A DNA stretch of 64,000 bases from Candidatus Nitrosacidococcus sp. I8. GTDB taxonomy: Bacteria; Pseudomonadota; Gammaproteobacteria; Nitrosococcales; Nitrosococcaceae. How positions within the stretch are numbered: position 1 is the first letter of the stretch; every line of letters begins with the position of its first letter. The position numbers were made by a program, and so were the translations under genes. The DNA lies in contig NZ_OX241534.1 in NCBI RefSeq assembly GCF_945836005.1, positions 186,001 through 250,000 on the forward strand. The letters run 5' to 3'. The notes below the pieces were generated by a model. The model was not told the origin of the DNA. It saw only the letters and a list, made by a program, of their open reading frames with translations, and made no database searches. Positions 9,199-20,263 of this stretch are shown one piece after another.

Positions 9199-9524
9199 GT
9201 GATCCTATTCAGATCACACTACAAATTTCAGGTAAATCTTATCAAGTTACTTGTTCACCTAATGAAGAGGAATCATTGTTAATTGCAGCACAGTACCTTA
9301 ATAAGAAGATAGAAGAAATTAAGAAAAGCAATAAAGTAGTAGGTATGGAGAGAGTAGCAGTGATTGCTGCACTTAATATCGCCTATGATCTGATTAAATC
9401 TAATAATCAGCAAGCTATTCCTTATGAAGTAAACGAGCGTATTCAATCCCTTCAAACAAAAGTTAAATCTGTATTAGATGAATCTCGTAGAATAATAACC
9501 TCTCAGAGCGAGACAGATCACTAG
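9195..9524 (+). CDS. zapA: Cell division protein ZapA
   Basis: The 109-residue protein matches ZapA in length and layout. The N-terminal beta-rich head contains ISGKSYQVTCSPNEEESLLIAAQYLN. A helix follows with the family-typical VGMERVAVIAALNIAYDLI, then a C-terminal coiled coil. ZapA cross-links FtsZ protofilaments at the division site. It is coupled by a 4-base overlap to the coiled-coil partner upstream and is followed directly by 6S RNA, a widespread arrangement in proteobacteria. Confidence 0.92.
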   Translation: MSDPIQITLQISGKSYQVTCSPNEEESLLIAAQYLNKKIEEIKKSNKVVGMERVAVIAALNIAYDLIKSNNQQAIPYEVNERIQSLQTKVKSVLDESRRIITSQSETDH

Positions 9525-9551
9525 ACAAGAATGTAAGTTAGAGAGTAATAT
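9522..9551 (+). promoter_or_regulatory. Possible promoter of 6S RNA
   Basis: TAGACA at 9522-9527 differs by one base from the -35 consensus. TAATAT (9546-9551) lies 18 bases downstream. An overlapping TATAAA at 9549-9554 would sit about 6 bases before the RNA 5' end near 9560. The -35 hexamer straddles the zapA stop, so 6S RNA may have its own promoter as well as readthrough from zapA. Confidence 0.4.
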
Positions 9552-9559
9552 AAATAATA

Positions 9560-9741
9560 CCTGCGGTGTTCGAGCAGTGAGTTAATACTCTTTAACCCTA
9601 TGATTGATAATGCTAGGGAGCTGGATTTGTAGTATAAGTGTGCATGTCTATTTAGTTAGAAAGCCTTCTATGCTATACGGTGCGCCCACTTGAACTTAAA
9701 TTGGTTCAAGAGCAATATTCACAACGGCACTGCGGGTTTTT
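9560..9741 (+). ncRNA. ssrS: 6S RNA
   Basis: A non-coding stretch of about 182 bases directly after zapA has the hallmarks of 6S RNA. The closing stem pairs CCTGCGGTGTTCG at the 5' end with CGGCACTGCGGG at the 3' end, using some G-U pairs. AGAAAGCCTT lies in the central region. The 3' side carries the conserved CTTGAAC-loop-GGTTCAAG hairpin. A T run (GGTTTTTTAG) follows the 3' end and may terminate it. 6S RNA mimics an open promoter, binds sigma-70 RNA polymerase holoenzyme and down-regulates transcription in stationary phase. The downstream neighbour is convergent aroE rather than the ygfA/fau gene seen in enterics. Confidence 0.87.
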
Positions 9742-9759
9742 TAGATTTTCTGCTTTCAA

Positions 9760-10587
9760 TTAGCTATATGTCCTTAATTTAGAAATTACCGTAGCAGTAT
9801 CGGGTCGAGTTTTATGCCAGATAAAAAAAGACTCTGCTGCTTGCTCTACTAACATCCCTAATCCATCTAGGGTTTTTCCAGTGCCTTGTTGTTTACCCCA
9901 TTCCATGAAAACAGTAGGTTGGTTACTATACATCATATCGTATACCCAGCCATTTGGATTAAGTAGATTTTCAGGGAGGGGAGGCAGAGTTCCCTGTAGG
10001 CTAGTTGCAGCTGCATTGATAATAAAATCAAAGTTATCTCCTATAAGATCTTCATAACCCCCACCGACAATTCTTCCAAATCCACTAAACTCATTAGCTA
10101 ACGCAGCAGCTTTCTCAGCAGTACGATTAACAATAACTAAGCGAGCAGGGTTTTGTGCAAGTAAAGGCTCTATTACACTTGCTGCGGCACCACCAGCACC
10201 AAGTAATAAAATATTCTGATCTTTTAGCTCTTTTTTATAGTTTTGGGTTATATCTCGAATTAATCCGATTCCATCCGTAGTATCTCCAAATAAAGAACCA
10301 TCACTATGAATAGAAATTGTATTTACTGACTTTGCTCGTTGTGCTTGAGGACTACAACGATTTACTAATTGCCAAGCATCTCTCTTAAAAGGAATAGTAA
10401 TATTTAACCCTAATCCACCTTGGTGATAAAAATTGGTAATTGCTCCTCGTAAATTTCCTAGTTCAACCAAAATTGATTTATATATCAGATTTTGTTTAGT
10501 TTGATGAGCAAATTGGGCATGAATATTAGGAGACTTACTATGAGCAATTGGGTTACCCATAACTCCATACAGATTTAGCTGCCCCAT
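9760..10587 (-). CDS. aroE: Shikimate dehydrogenase (NADP+)
   Basis: This 275-residue enzyme reduces 3-dehydroshikimate to shikimate in chorismate synthesis. The shikimate-binding motif SKSPNIHA lies near residue 17. NITIPFKRDAW carries the catalytic lysine. The Rossmann glycine loop LLGAGGAAASV is followed by VIVNRTAEKA, which binds NADP. NAAATSLQG and the C-terminal GLGMLVEQAAESF complete the family pattern. It is 3 bases downstream of hemB, so the two are likely cotranscribed. Its 3' end faces 6S RNA. Confidence 0.95.
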   Translation of the reverse strand: MGQLNLYGVMGNPIAHSKSPNIHAQFAHQTKQNLIYKSILVELGNLRGAITNFYHQGGLGLNITIPFKRDAWQLVNRCSPQAQRAKSVNTISIHSDGSLFGDTTDGIGLIRDITQNYKKELKDQNILLLGAGGAAASVIEPLLAQNPARLVIVNRTAEKAAALANEFSGFGRIVGGGYEDLIGDNFDFIINAAATSLQGTLPPLPENLLNPNGWVYDMMYSNQPTVFMEWGKQQGTGKTLDGLGMLVEQAAESFFIWHKTRPDTATVISKLRTYS

Positions 10588-10590
10588 AAA

Positions 10591-11637
<1,047 letters not shown>

Positions 11638-11775
11638 CTAAATATAATTATTCTATAGGAAATTAGAAAAGTCATAACATTAAATTGAATATTCTTAATG
11701 TTTTATCTCCTGTCTAAAATAAGTTAGCCTATAAATATATTACTGATTGTTTGTTCATGATAAATGGAGGTTTTC

Positions 11776-12918
11776 TTGCGTCCAAACGCTTTGCTTGCTC
11801 TTGAAGATGGTAGCCTATTTAGAGGCACTGCCATTGGTCATCATGGAGATACGGTTGGTGAGGTAGTTTTTAATACTGCAATGACAGGATACCAAGAAAT
11901 ACTTACTGATCCTTCCTATTGCAAGCAAATTGTAACTTTAACCTATCCTCATATTGGAAATACTGGGATAAATAGTGAGGATTGGGAATCAAACCGTGTA
12001 TATGTGAGTGGATTAATTATCCGAGATTATGCGCCTACTTTTAGCAATTGGCGTTCTCAGGAATCTTTAAGTGTATTTTTAATTCGTCATCAAATTGTGG
12101 CTATTGCGGATATAGATACACGAAAGCTAACTCGCCACCTACGGGAGCAAGGTGCATTGAGTGGATGTATTATGGCAGGAGCGAATATAAATGAACAAGA
12201 AGCCATAGCGAAAGCCCGTACTTTCCCAGGTCTTAAAGGAATGGATTTAGCAGATCTGGTGAGTACTGAAGAATCTTATCATTGGAATCATAGAGGTTGG
12301 CAGCTTGTAAAAGATGATTCAACTACAGATATACATTCTAAAAGTAAATTCCATGTAGTTGTCTATGATTTTGGTGTAAAACATAACATCTTACGCATGC
12401 TTGTTGATCGCAATTGTAGAGTGACTGTAGTACCTGCTAAAACCTCCATTCAAAAAGTAATGGGGTTATCCCCTGATGGCATACTTTTTTCTAATGGTCC
12501 TGGAGATCCAGAAACTTGCAACTATGGAATAGTATCAATTCAAGAGTTGTTAAAGAAAGATATCCCATTATTTGGAATCTGCTTGGGACACCAATTGTTA
12601 GCTATAGCCTGTGGTGCAAAAGCACAAAAAATGAAATTTGGTCATCATGGTGCTAATCACCCAGTTCAGGATTTAGAAACAAAAGAAGTAATTATTACTA
12701 GTCAGAATCATGGATTTGCTATTGACGAACAAACGCTACCTGATAGCCTACAGCCAACTCATCGATCTTTATTTGATGGGACTCTACAGGGGGTTAAGCA
12801 TAAAAATAAACCTGCTTTTGGGTTTCAAGGCCACCCTGAAGCAAGTCCTGGTCCTCATGATATTGCACCACTATTTGATCGCTTTATACGATTAATGCAA
12901 AAAAATAATTCTAATTAA
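11776..12918 (+). CDS. carA: Carbamoyl-phosphate synthase, small (glutamine amidotransferase) subunit
   Basis: The small subunit hydrolyses glutamine and channels ammonia to CarB for arginine and pyrimidine synthesis. The N-terminal CPSase domain has [12 protein letters not shown] and THIGN-like TYPHIGNTG. The class I amidotransferase domain has the nucleophile loop [11 protein letters not shown], the HGANHPV segment, and the triad end [12 protein letters not shown] place the start at the TTG at 11776, because a GGAGG Shine-Dalgarno lies 5 bases upstream. The ATG at 11764 would put that site inside the gene, although it would add only four residues. carB follows after 16 bases. Confidence 0.95.
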   Translation: MRPNALLALEDGSLFRGTAIGHHGDTVGEVVFNTAMTGYQEILTDPSYCKQIVTLTYPHIGNTGINSEDWESNRVYVSGLIIRDYAPTFSNWRSQESLSVFLIRHQIVAIADIDTRKLTRHLREQGALSGCIMAGANINEQEAIAKARTFPGLKGMDLADLVSTEESYHWNHRGWQLVKDDSTTDIHSKSKFHVVVYDFGVKHNILRMLVDRNCRVTVVPAKTSIQKVMGLSPDGILFSNGPGDPETCNYGIVSIQELLKKDIPLFGICLGHQLLAIACGAKAQKMKFGHHGANHPVQDLETKEVIITSQNHGFAIDEQTLPDSLQPTHRSLFDGTLQGVKHKNKPAFGFQGHPEASPGPHDIAPLFDRFIRLMQKNNSN

Positions 12919-12934
12919 AGTATATAGGCTATAT

Positions 12935-15900
12935 ATGCCCAAACGGACTGATATTGAAAGTATCCTCATTTTAGGTGCTGGACCTATTGTGATAGGTCAA
13001 GCTTGTGAGTTTGATTATTCTGGTGTACAGGCTTGTAAATCTCTTAAAGAAGAGGGATATCGAGTCATCTTAGTTAATTCTAATCCAGCCACTATTATGA
13101 CCGATCCAGATATTGCAGATTCAATTTATATTGAACCAGTTACTTGGGAAGTAGTCAGCAATATTATTGCTAAAGAACGCCCTGATGCATTACTTCCTAC
13201 TATGGGAGGGCAAACTGCTTTAAATTGTGCCCTAGATCTTGCTAGGAACGGAATCTTAGAGGGTTACGGGGTAGAGATGATTGGAGCAAATCAAAAATCA
13301 ATTAATAGAGCTGAGGATCGAGATTTATTCAGACAAGCCATGGAGAAAATTGGGCTGAGTATGCCTTGCTCAGGTATTGCTCATAACCTTCAAGAAGCTC
13401 AAGAGGTCCAAATAAATTTTGGGTTTCCAGTCATTATTCGCCCCTCATTTACTCTGGGTGGATCTGGAGGAGGTATTGCCTATAATCGAGAAGAGTTTTT
13501 AGAAATTTGTGAACATGGATTGGATTTGAGTCCTACCTCAGAGATTTTAATTGAAGAATCCATTCTCGGATGGAAAGAATTTGAAATGGAGGTAGTGCGG
13601 GATTATACGGACAATTGTATTATCGTTTGCGCTATTGAAAATTTTGATCCCATGGGTGTACATACCGGAGATTCTATTACAGTAGCCCCCGCCCAAACCT
13701 TGACTGACAAAGAGTACCAATTGATGCGCAATGCATCTATCGCCGTGTTACGGGAGATAGGAATTGATACTGGTGGATCTAACGTACAGTTTGCAGTTAA
13801 TCCAAAAGATGGGCGCTTAATTGTCATTGAAATGAACCCTCGGGTATCTCGCTCTTCTGCTTTAGCTTCTAAAGCAACCGGATTTCCTATTGCGAAAGTT
13901 GCAGCAAAACTTGCGGTTGGCTACAGTTTAAACGAGCTTCAAAATGAAATTACAGGCAGTAGTACCCCTATTTCTTTTGAACCTGCATTAGATTATGTCA
14001 TTACTAAAATTCCTCGGTTTACTTTTGAAAAATTCCCTAAAGCTGATCCTCGCCTCACTACCCAAATGAAATCTGTAGGTGAAGTTATGGCTATTGGAAG
14101 GTGCTTCCAAGAATCTTTGCAAAAAGCCATTCGAAGCTTAGAGACAGGAATGGATGGGTTTCAGGAAAAAATAGCAACTGACCTGGATACTGCCAAAGAA
14201 ACTATAAGATATCAATTGCGTGTCCCTTCAGCTGATCGGCTTTATTATATTGGAGATGCCTTTCGCATTGGATTTTCAATTGCAGAGATTTATGAATTAA
14301 GTGGGATTGATCCTTGGTTTTTATCACAAATTCAGGATCTGATTTACACTGAACAAAATTTAAAAGATATAAATTTACTACAATTAACTAAGGATCAAAT
14401 CTATCAATTAAAACGTAAAGGATTTTCAGATAGCCGCCTTGCTACTTTATTAAAGACTACAGAGGAAGAAGTTAGAAAATACCGACACGACCTTAATATA
14501 CACCCTGTATATAAACGAGTAGATACTTGTAGTGCTGAGTTTGCAACAACTACTGCTTATCTTTACTCTTGTTATGATGAGGAGTGTGAAGGGACACCCT
14601 CTCAGCGAGATAAAATTATTGTTCTGGGTGGTGGACCTAATAGAATTGGGCAAGGGATTGAATTTGATTACTGCTGTGTACATGCAGTATTTGCTCTACA
14701 GGAAGATGGCTATGAGACTATTATGGTTAATTGTAATCCAGAAACAGTATCTACCGACTATGATACTTCTGATAGGTTATACTTTGAACCTCTTACCCTC
14801 GAAGATGTTTTGGAAATTATTATTCTAGAGCAGCCTAAGGGGGTAGTGGTTCAGTATGGCGGGCAAACCCCGTTAAAATTAGCGAGACCCCTAGAAACTG
14901 TAGGTATTCCTATTATTGGCACAACGCCAGATTCAATTGACTTAGCAGAAGATAGGGAACGGTTTCAGCGCTTTATCTCTCAACTTGGATTAAAACAGCC
15001 TCCAAATAGAACTGCTCGTACCCAAGAAAGTGCTATCCAGCTTGCTGATGAAATTGGTTATCCTTTAGTGGTTCGCCCATCCTATGTCCTTGGTGGCAGA
15101 GCGATGGAGATTGTCTATAGTAAAGATGATCTTAATTTGTATATGAGAGAAGCTGTAAGTGTCTCTAATAATTCTCCAGTGCTTTTAGATCGCTTTTTAG
15201 ATGATGCCATCGAAGTAGATATAGATGCAGTCAGTGATGGAACACATGTGATTGTAGGTGGCGTAATGGAGCATATTGAGCAGGCTGGAATTCACTCAGG
15301 AGATTCAGCCTGTGCATTACCTCCCTTTAGTCTAAAAACGGAAGTGCAAAATAAGCTACGAGAACAAATGCGAATAATTACTCAAGAGCTTAAAGTTATT
15401 GGTCTAATTAATGCACAATTTGCAATTCAAGGAAATGATATCTATGTGCTCGAAGTCAACCCTAGAGCATCCCGTACTATTCCCTTTGTCTCTAAAGCTA
15501 CAGGAGTACCTTTAGCAAAGATAGCTGCACATTGTATGGTAGGGAAGAGCTTAGTATCACAGAATATCACTCAGGAAGTTATCCCGAAACATTTTTCAGT
15601 AAAAGAAGCCGTATTCCCCTTTATCAAGTTTTCTGGATCAGATCCTATTTTAGGCCCTGAAATGAAATCAACCGGTGAGGTTATGGGAACTGGATATTCC
15701 TTTGGAGAAGCCTTTTACAAAGCCTCACTGGGTGCAGGAGTAATACTTCCTAAAGGAGGCAAAGCTTTCATCAGTGTCCGAGATAGTGATAAGCCAAGAG
15801 TAGCTCCTATTGCGAGAACACTTATTCAACTAGGATTTGAATTATTAACTACAGAAGGTACAAGTTTAATATTCGATCAAGAAAGCATTCCTTATACTCG

Positions 15901-16156
15901 AGTTAATAAAGTATTTGAAGGGCAACCTCACGTTGTAGATATGATTAAAAACGATGAAATTGACCTAATCATCAATACTACAGAAGGGCGTAAAGCAGTC
16001 TCCGATTCTTATGCTATCCGTCGATCTGCACTGCAATACAAGGTAACATACACTACAACCTTAACAGGTGCTTGGGCAACTTGTGAGGCAATGCGTTTAG
16101 GAATAGCAGATTCAGTCTGCCGACTGCAAGATCTACAGCAAGGAGTAAAAACATGA
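12935..16156 (+). CDS. carB: Carbamoyl-phosphate synthase, large subunit
   Basis: At 1073 residues this is the full-length E. coli-type large subunit. It has two homologous ATP-grasp synthetase halves: the first opens with [20 protein letters not shown], and the second near residue 560 has [17 protein letters not shown]. Each half has its own [10 protein letters not shown]- or [10 protein letters not shown]-type metal-binding loop. A C-terminal MGS-type allosteric domain contains [17 protein letters not shown] and INTTEGRKA. It forms carbamoyl phosphate from bicarbonate, ammonia and two ATP. Its stop overlaps the greA start by 4 bases. Confidence 0.97.
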   Translation: MPKRTDIESILILGAGPIVIGQACEFDYSGVQACKSLKEEGYRVILVNSNPATIMTDPDIADSIYIEPVTWEVVSNIIAKERPDALLPTMGGQTALNCALDLARNGILEGYGVEMIGANQKSINRAEDRDLFRQAMEKIGLSMPCSGIAHNLQEAQEVQINFGFPVIIRPSFTLGGSGGGIAYNREEFLEICEHGLDLSPTSEILIEESILGWKEFEMEVVRDYTDNCIIVCAIENFDPMGVHTGDSITVAPAQTLTDKEYQLMRNASIAVLREIGIDTGGSNVQFAVNPKDGRLIVIEMNPRVSRSSALASKATGFPIAKVAAKLAVGYSLNELQNEITGSSTPISFEPALDYVITKIPRFTFEKFPKADPRLTTQMKSVGEVMAIGRCFQESLQKAIRSLETGMDGFQEKIATDLDTAKETIRYQLRVPSADRLYYIGDAFRIGFSIAEIYELSGIDPWFLSQIQDLIYTEQNLKDINLLQLTKDQIYQLKRKGFSDSRLATLLKTTEEEVRKYRHDLNIHPVYKRVDTCSAEFATTTAYLYSCYDEECEGTPSQRDKIIVLGGGPNRIGQGIEFDYCCVHAVFALQEDGYETIMVNCNPETVSTDYDTSDRLYFEPLTLEDVLEIIILEQPKGVVVQYGGQTPLKLARPLETVGIPIIGTTPDSIDLAEDRERFQRFISQLGLKQPPNRTARTQESAIQLADEIGYPLVVRPSYVLGGRAMEIVYSKDDLNLYMREAVSVSNNSPVLLDRFLDDAIEVDIDAVSDGTHVIVGGVMEHIEQAGIHSGDSACALPPFSLKTEVQNKLREQMRIITQELKVIGLINAQFAIQGNDIYVLEVNPRASRTIPFVSKATGVPLAKIAAHCMVGKSLVSQNITQEVIPKHFSVKEAVFPFIKFSGSDPILGPEMKSTGEVMGTGYSFGEAFYKASLGAGVILPKGGKAFISVRDSDKPRVAPIARTLIQLGFELLTTEGTSLIFDQESIPYTRVNKVFEGQPHVVDMIKNDEIDLIINTTEGRKAVSDSYAIRRSALQYKVTYTTTLTGAWATCEAMRLGIADSVCRLQDLQQGVKT

Positions 16157-16635
16157 ATATAAGTAAAATACCGCTAACGAAAAATGGTGCTGAAAAACTC
16201 CGTGAAGAGCTACATAAACTTAAGTCTATAGCTCGACCAAAAATAATATCTGCAATTGCTGAGGCCCGCGCTCATGGCGATCTTAAAGAAAACGCAGAAT
16301 ATCATGCCGCTAGAGAAGAGCAAGGTTTTATTGAAGCTCGCATTAGTGAGCTAGAACAGAATTTAGCTCAAGCACAAATTATTGATATAAGTAAATTAAG
16401 ACAAGATAATAGAATAGTATTTGGCGTAACAGCTCATCTCATAAATATAGAAACAGAAGATGAGGTAAGCTACCAGATTGTTGGAGATTTGGAAGCAGAT
16501 ATAAAAGAAAATAAAATTTCAGTAAACTCTCCTATCGCACGAGCACTAATTGGAAAAAAAATTGGAGACGAGGTGCAAGTTCAGGCCCCAAGTAAAACAA
16601 TAAGTTATGAGATTACTATGGTAGATTATAAATAA
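16153..16635 (+). CDS. greA: Transcription elongation factor GreA
   Basis: The 160-residue factor has the GreA layout. The N-terminal antiparallel coiled coil carries the acidic tip, seen as [18 protein letters not shown] near residues 38-55, which enters the polymerase channel to stimulate cleavage of backtracked RNA. A C-terminal FKBP-like domain includes [16 protein letters not shown]. Its ATG overlaps the carB stop by 4 bases. carAB-greA-rlmE-ftsH is a common gammaproteobacterial order. Confidence 0.96.
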   Translation: MNISKIPLTKNGAEKLREELHKLKSIARPKIISAIAEARAHGDLKENAEYHAAREEQGFIEARISELEQNLAQAQIIDISKLRQDNRIVFGVTAHLINIETEDEVSYQIVGDLEADIKENKISVNSPIARALIGKKIGDEVQVQAPSKTISYEITMVDYK

Positions 16636-16643
16636 AGTTTTTA

Positions 16644-17270
16644 ATGAGGAAAAAAGGTAGTAGTACTCGTTGGTTACAGGAACATTTTCAAGATCCTTAT
16701 GTCTTAAAAGCAAGGGAGCAAAAATACCGATCGCGAGCTGCCTTTAAGCTACAGGAGATTAATGCAAAAGAGAACCTGCTAAGATCAGGAATGATTGTTG
16801 TAGATCTTGGGGCGGCTCCAGGTAGCTGGTCCCAAGTCGCCTCTGATCATATTGGACAAGCAGGGCAAGTAATTGCGTTAGATATTCTCCCGATGCCTCC
16901 TTTATCTAGAGTTAATTTTATTCAGGGGGATTTTCGTGAAGAGGAAACTTTAAATAAGCTAAAGAGCACATTAAGAGACCACAGTGTAGACATTGTACTA
17001 TCAGATATGGCTCCTAATATGAGTGGTATAATAGCAGCTGATCAGCCCCGATCTGTTTATTTAGGGGAGTTGGCTTTAGATTTTGCCTTGAATTACTTAA
17101 AACTTGGTGGGTCACTACTTATGAAAAGTTTTCAAGGTGCTGGATTTCAGATTTTTTATAATTCTATACATGAATATTTTTACCAAACACGGATTATCAA
17201 ACCTATGGCTTCAAGAGATTGTAGTCGTGAAATTTATATTCTTGCAAGGAAATTGAAAAAAAGTAAATAA
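16644..17270 (+). CDS. rlmE: 23S rRNA (uridine-2552-2'-O) methyltransferase
   Basis: This 208-residue RrmJ/FtsJ methyltransferase uses S-adenosylmethionine to methylate U2552 of 23S rRNA late in 50S assembly. RSRAAFKLQEI near residue 31 carries the first lysine of the catalytic K-D-K-E tetrad. VDLGAAPGSWSQV is the SAM-binding motif I. The remaining tetrad members lie in SDMAPNMSG (Asp), LLMKSFQG (Lys) and SREIYILARK (Glu). It lies 8 bases after greA and upstream of ftsH, as in E. coli. Confidence 0.96.
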   Translation: MRKKGSSTRWLQEHFQDPYVLKAREQKYRSRAAFKLQEINAKENLLRSGMIVVDLGAAPGSWSQVASDHIGQAGQVIALDILPMPPLSRVNFIQGDFREEETLNKLKSTLRDHSVDIVLSDMAPNMSGIIAADQPRSVYLGELALDFALNYLKLGGSLLMKSFQGAGFQIFYNSIHEYFYQTRIIKPMASRDCSREIYILARKLKKSK

Positions 17271-17341
17271 TGAAATTTTGTAATCACAAATACTTACAGA
17301 TGCTATCAACAGTGTGAGATTAATTTGGGAGGGATAGTAGA

Positions 17342-19264
17342 TTGAACGACATAGCAAAAAATATTATTTTATGGGTAGTGATTGCTCTTGTACTTATGTC
17401 GGTTTTTAACAGTTTTGGATCTCGTCAGGTAAATGGGCATCAACTTGATTATTCCCAATTTATTTCCGATGTTAAAAGCGGGCATATTAGTAGAGTAATT
17501 ATCGATGGTCGCAGCATTAGCGGTGACACTAAGGAGGGAAGGCAGTTTATTACTTATAGCCCTGGTAGTGATCCTGGATTGATTGGTGACTTGTTAGATA
17601 ATGGGGTTACTATCGCAGCACGACCTGAAGAGAGTAATGGGTTTTTCATGCAGATTTTTATCTCATGGTTTCCTATGTTACTTCTTATTGCCGTCTGGGT
17701 TTTTTTCATGCGCCAAATGCAGGGTGGAGGTGGCGGAAGAGGTGCTTTATCCTTTGGTAAAAGTCGAGCTCGTATGTTGAATGAAGAGCAAATAAAAGTG
17801 ACTTTTGGGGATGTGGCAGGATGTGATGAAGCAAAAGAAGAAGTTAAAGAGCTTGTTGAGTTCCTACGGGATCCTGGAAAATTTCAAAAATTAGGTGGAA
17901 AAATCCCTCGAGGTATACTGATGGTTGGTTCCCCTGGAACAGGTAAAACACTCCTTGCTAAAGCAATTGCTGGAGAGGCAAAAGTACCTTTTTTTACTAT
18001 TTCCGGATCTGATTTTGTGGAAATGTTTGTGGGTGTAGGGGCTTCTCGAGTTCGGGATATGTTTGAAAATGCTAAAAAGCATGCTCCTTGTATTATCTTT
18101 ATTGATGAAATTGACGCAGTAGGTCGCCAAAGAGGTGCAGGCCTTGGTGGTGGGCATGATGAGCGAGAACAAACACTAAATCAGCTATTAGTAGAAATGG
18201 ATGGTTTTGAAGGTAGTGAAGGAGTTATTATTATTGCAGCAACAAACCGTCCAGACGTTTTAGATCCAGCTTTGCTAAGACCAGGACGCTTTGATCGCCA
18301 AGTTGTAGTATCTCTCCCGGATATTCGGGGAAGAGAGCAGATTCTTAGAGTCCATCTTCGTAAAGTTCCAATAGATAAGGATGTCGAACCATCTTATATT
18401 GCTAGAGGTACTCCTGGTTTTTCAGGAGCTGATCTTGCGAACCTCGTGAATGAGGCTGCTTTATTTGCAGCACGTGCTAACCAACGCTTAGTTCATATGG
18501 CAGATATGGAAAAAGCTAAGGATAAAATTTTAATGGGTGTTGAGCGACGCTCAGCTGTAATGAATGAAGATGATAAAAAGCTTACTGCTTACCACGAAGC
18601 AGGTCATGCTATTGTAGGTCGTTTAGTTCCTTCTCATGATCCAGTCTATAAAGTAAGCATTATTCCTCGAGGTAGAGCTTTAGGTATCACTATGTTTCTT
18701 CCAGTGGAAGATCGTTACAGCTACAGTAAACTTCAGATTGAAAGTCAGATTTCTAGCTTATTTGGCGGTCGACTAGCCGAAGAACTTATTTTTGGCACTG
18801 ATCGGGTTACTACGGGCGCCTCTAATGATATCCAACGAGCTACAGAGCTTGCTCGGAATATGGTAACCCAGTGGGGCCTTTCTGAGAAAATGGGACCTTT
18901 AGCTTATGGTGAAGAGCAAGGGGAGGTCTTTCTAGGCCATTCAGTAACACAGCATAAAAATATTGCTGACACTACTGCTTCAGCAATAGATTCTGAAATA
19001 AGATCCATTATTGATCGAAACTATCAGCGAGCAAAAAATCTTCTAGAGGAAAATGTGGATAAATTACACATTATGTCGGATGCACTTATGAAGTATGAAA
19101 CTATTGATAAGGAGCAAATCGATGACATTATGGCTGGTAAGGAACCGCGTCCACCCAAGGAGTATGGAGCATCTGATAATATGGAGCCTCCTAGTGACGG
19201 TATAAAGCTTTCAAAAGATTCATCTTCTACTGAGGGTAGTTCAATTCCTGCTAATCAGCACTAG
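17342..19264 (+). CDS. ftsH: ATP-dependent zinc metalloprotease FtsH
   Basis: This 640-residue membrane-anchored AAA+ protease degrades misfolded membrane proteins and regulators such as LpxC. Membrane segments lie at about residues 7-24 and 103-123, with a periplasmic domain between. The AAA module has the Walker A at 196-203 and Walker [16 protein letters not shown]. The second region of homology includes [20 protein letters not shown]. The zinc motif HEAGH is near residue 418. The TTG start matches the family N-terminus MNDIAKN and follows a GGGAGGGA site. Walker A reads GSPGTGKT instead of the usual GPPGTGKT. Confidence 0.97.
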   Translation: MNDIAKNIILWVVIALVLMSVFNSFGSRQVNGHQLDYSQFISDVKSGHISRVIIDGRSISGDTKEGRQFITYSPGSDPGLIGDLLDNGVTIAARPEESNGFFMQIFISWFPMLLLIAVWVFFMRQMQGGGGGRGALSFGKSRARMLNEEQIKVTFGDVAGCDEAKEEVKELVEFLRDPGKFQKLGGKIPRGILMVGSPGTGKTLLAKAIAGEAKVPFFTISGSDFVEMFVGVGASRVRDMFENAKKHAPCIIFIDEIDAVGRQRGAGLGGGHDEREQTLNQLLVEMDGFEGSEGVIIIAATNRPDVLDPALLRPGRFDRQVVVSLPDIRGREQILRVHLRKVPIDKDVEPSYIARGTPGFSGADLANLVNEAALFAARANQRLVHMADMEKAKDKILMGVERRSAVMNEDDKKLTAYHEAGHAIVGRLVPSHDPVYKVSIIPRGRALGITMFLPVEDRYSYSKLQIESQISSLFGGRLAEELIFGTDRVTTGASNDIQRATELARNMVTQWGLSEKMGPLAYGEEQGEVFLGHSVTQHKNIADTTASAIDSEIRSIIDRNYQRAKNLLEENVDKLHIMSDALMKYETIDKEQIDDIMAGKEPRPPKEYGASDNMEPPSDGIKLSKDSSSTEGSSIPANQH

Positions 19265-19412
19265 TATTTTTAAAAGGTACATGGATGTACCGTAGGCTTT
19301 ATTTATGTCATTTACTATACTGAATTAAGCGTAGTGCCTAACAGGATATTTAATATCATCTTTTTATAAGAATATCTTGCTATTTTATAGAAGATAAGAA
19401 TGGAAACTACTC

Positions 19413-20261
19413 TTGCTGCAATATATTTATTGCAAAAATAAAAAAATTACACTTGATTCTCCTCGTATCATGGGAATACTTAATGTGACTCCTAATTCTT
19501 TTTTTGATGGGGGGGAGTATTTAGATATCGATAGAGCAATTCAGAGAGCACACCAAATGGTTTCCGAAGGTGCTGATATTATCGATATTGGTGGCGAATC
19601 TACTAAGCCCGGATCAGAGTCAGTTTCTATAGATGTAGAAATACAACGCACTATTCCTATCATAAAAATATTAAGCCAAGAACTCTCTGTTCCTATCTCT
19701 ATTGATACGAGTAACCCAGAAGTAATGGAAGCAGCAGTTACATCAGGTGCTAGCTTTATTAATGATATTAATGCATTACAAACGAAAGACGCATTGAAAG
19801 TAGCAAGTAGTCTTAAGGTGCCTATATGCCTAATGCATATGCAAGGCACCCCTAAAACCATGCAGATGAACCCTTACTATCACAATGTAGTAGAAGAAAT
19901 AAAAAGTTTTTTTCTTGAACGAATAAATACCTGCACACAGTATGGTATTTCTCATGAATATCTTATTCTTGATCCAGGGTTCGGCTTTGGTAAAAATGTT
20001 ACCCATAATCTATTGTTACTCAAATATTTAAATTCTATCTGTAGCATAGGATTTCCTGTATTGGTAGGTATTTCCCGTAAGTCATTTATTGGTGCATTAT
20101 TAGATGATCCTCTAGAAAATAGACTCTATGGAGGTGTATCTTTAGCAGCTCTTGCTATATGGGAAGGTGCGAAAATAATAAGAACCCATGACGTGAGAGC
20201 AACAAAGCAAATACTTACCTTATATGACAAGGTAATGAAAGTTAATAATGAAAGAGAATAA
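19413..20261 (+). CDS. folP: Dihydropteroate synthase
   Basis: This TIM-barrel enzyme of about 282 residues joins p-aminobenzoate to the pterin diphosphate in folate synthesis. The signature MGILNVTPNSFFDGG is near residue 20, IDIGGESTKPGS near 60, and SIDTSNPEVM near 98. FINDIN, LMHMQGTP, DPGFGFGK and VGISRKSFIG also match the family. The start is uncertain. I use the TTG at 19413, since the upstream ATG at 19400 is in another frame that soon stops, and the first strong in-family methionine is the one in MGILNV. It lies between ftsH and glmM, as in E. coli. Confidence 0.94.
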   Translation: MLQYIYCKNKKITLDSPRIMGILNVTPNSFFDGGEYLDIDRAIQRAHQMVSEGADIIDIGGESTKPGSESVSIDVEIQRTIPIIKILSQELSVPISIDTSNPEVMEAAVTSGASFINDINALQTKDALKVASSLKVPICLMHMQGTPKTMQMNPYYHNVVEEIKSFFLERINTCTQYGISHEYLILDPGFGFGKNVTHNLLLLKYLNSICSIGFPVLVGISRKSFIGALLDDPLENRLYGGVSLAALAIWEGAKIIRTHDVRATKQILTLYDKVMKVNNERE

Positions 20262-20263
20262 GC

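Noticed and set aside
14532-14828. 98-residue frame inside carB
   Set aside because: It lies wholly within the conserved second half of carB on the same strand, in another frame, with no family match.
17891-18172. 93-residue minus-strand frame inside ftsH
   Set aside because: It is antisense to the conserved AAA core, and its composition follows from the sense coding sequence.
19276-19291. Perfect palindrome GGTACATGGATGTACC after ftsH
   Set aside because: It is short, with a tiny loop and no T tract; it could be a weak stem or operator, but nothing supports a function.
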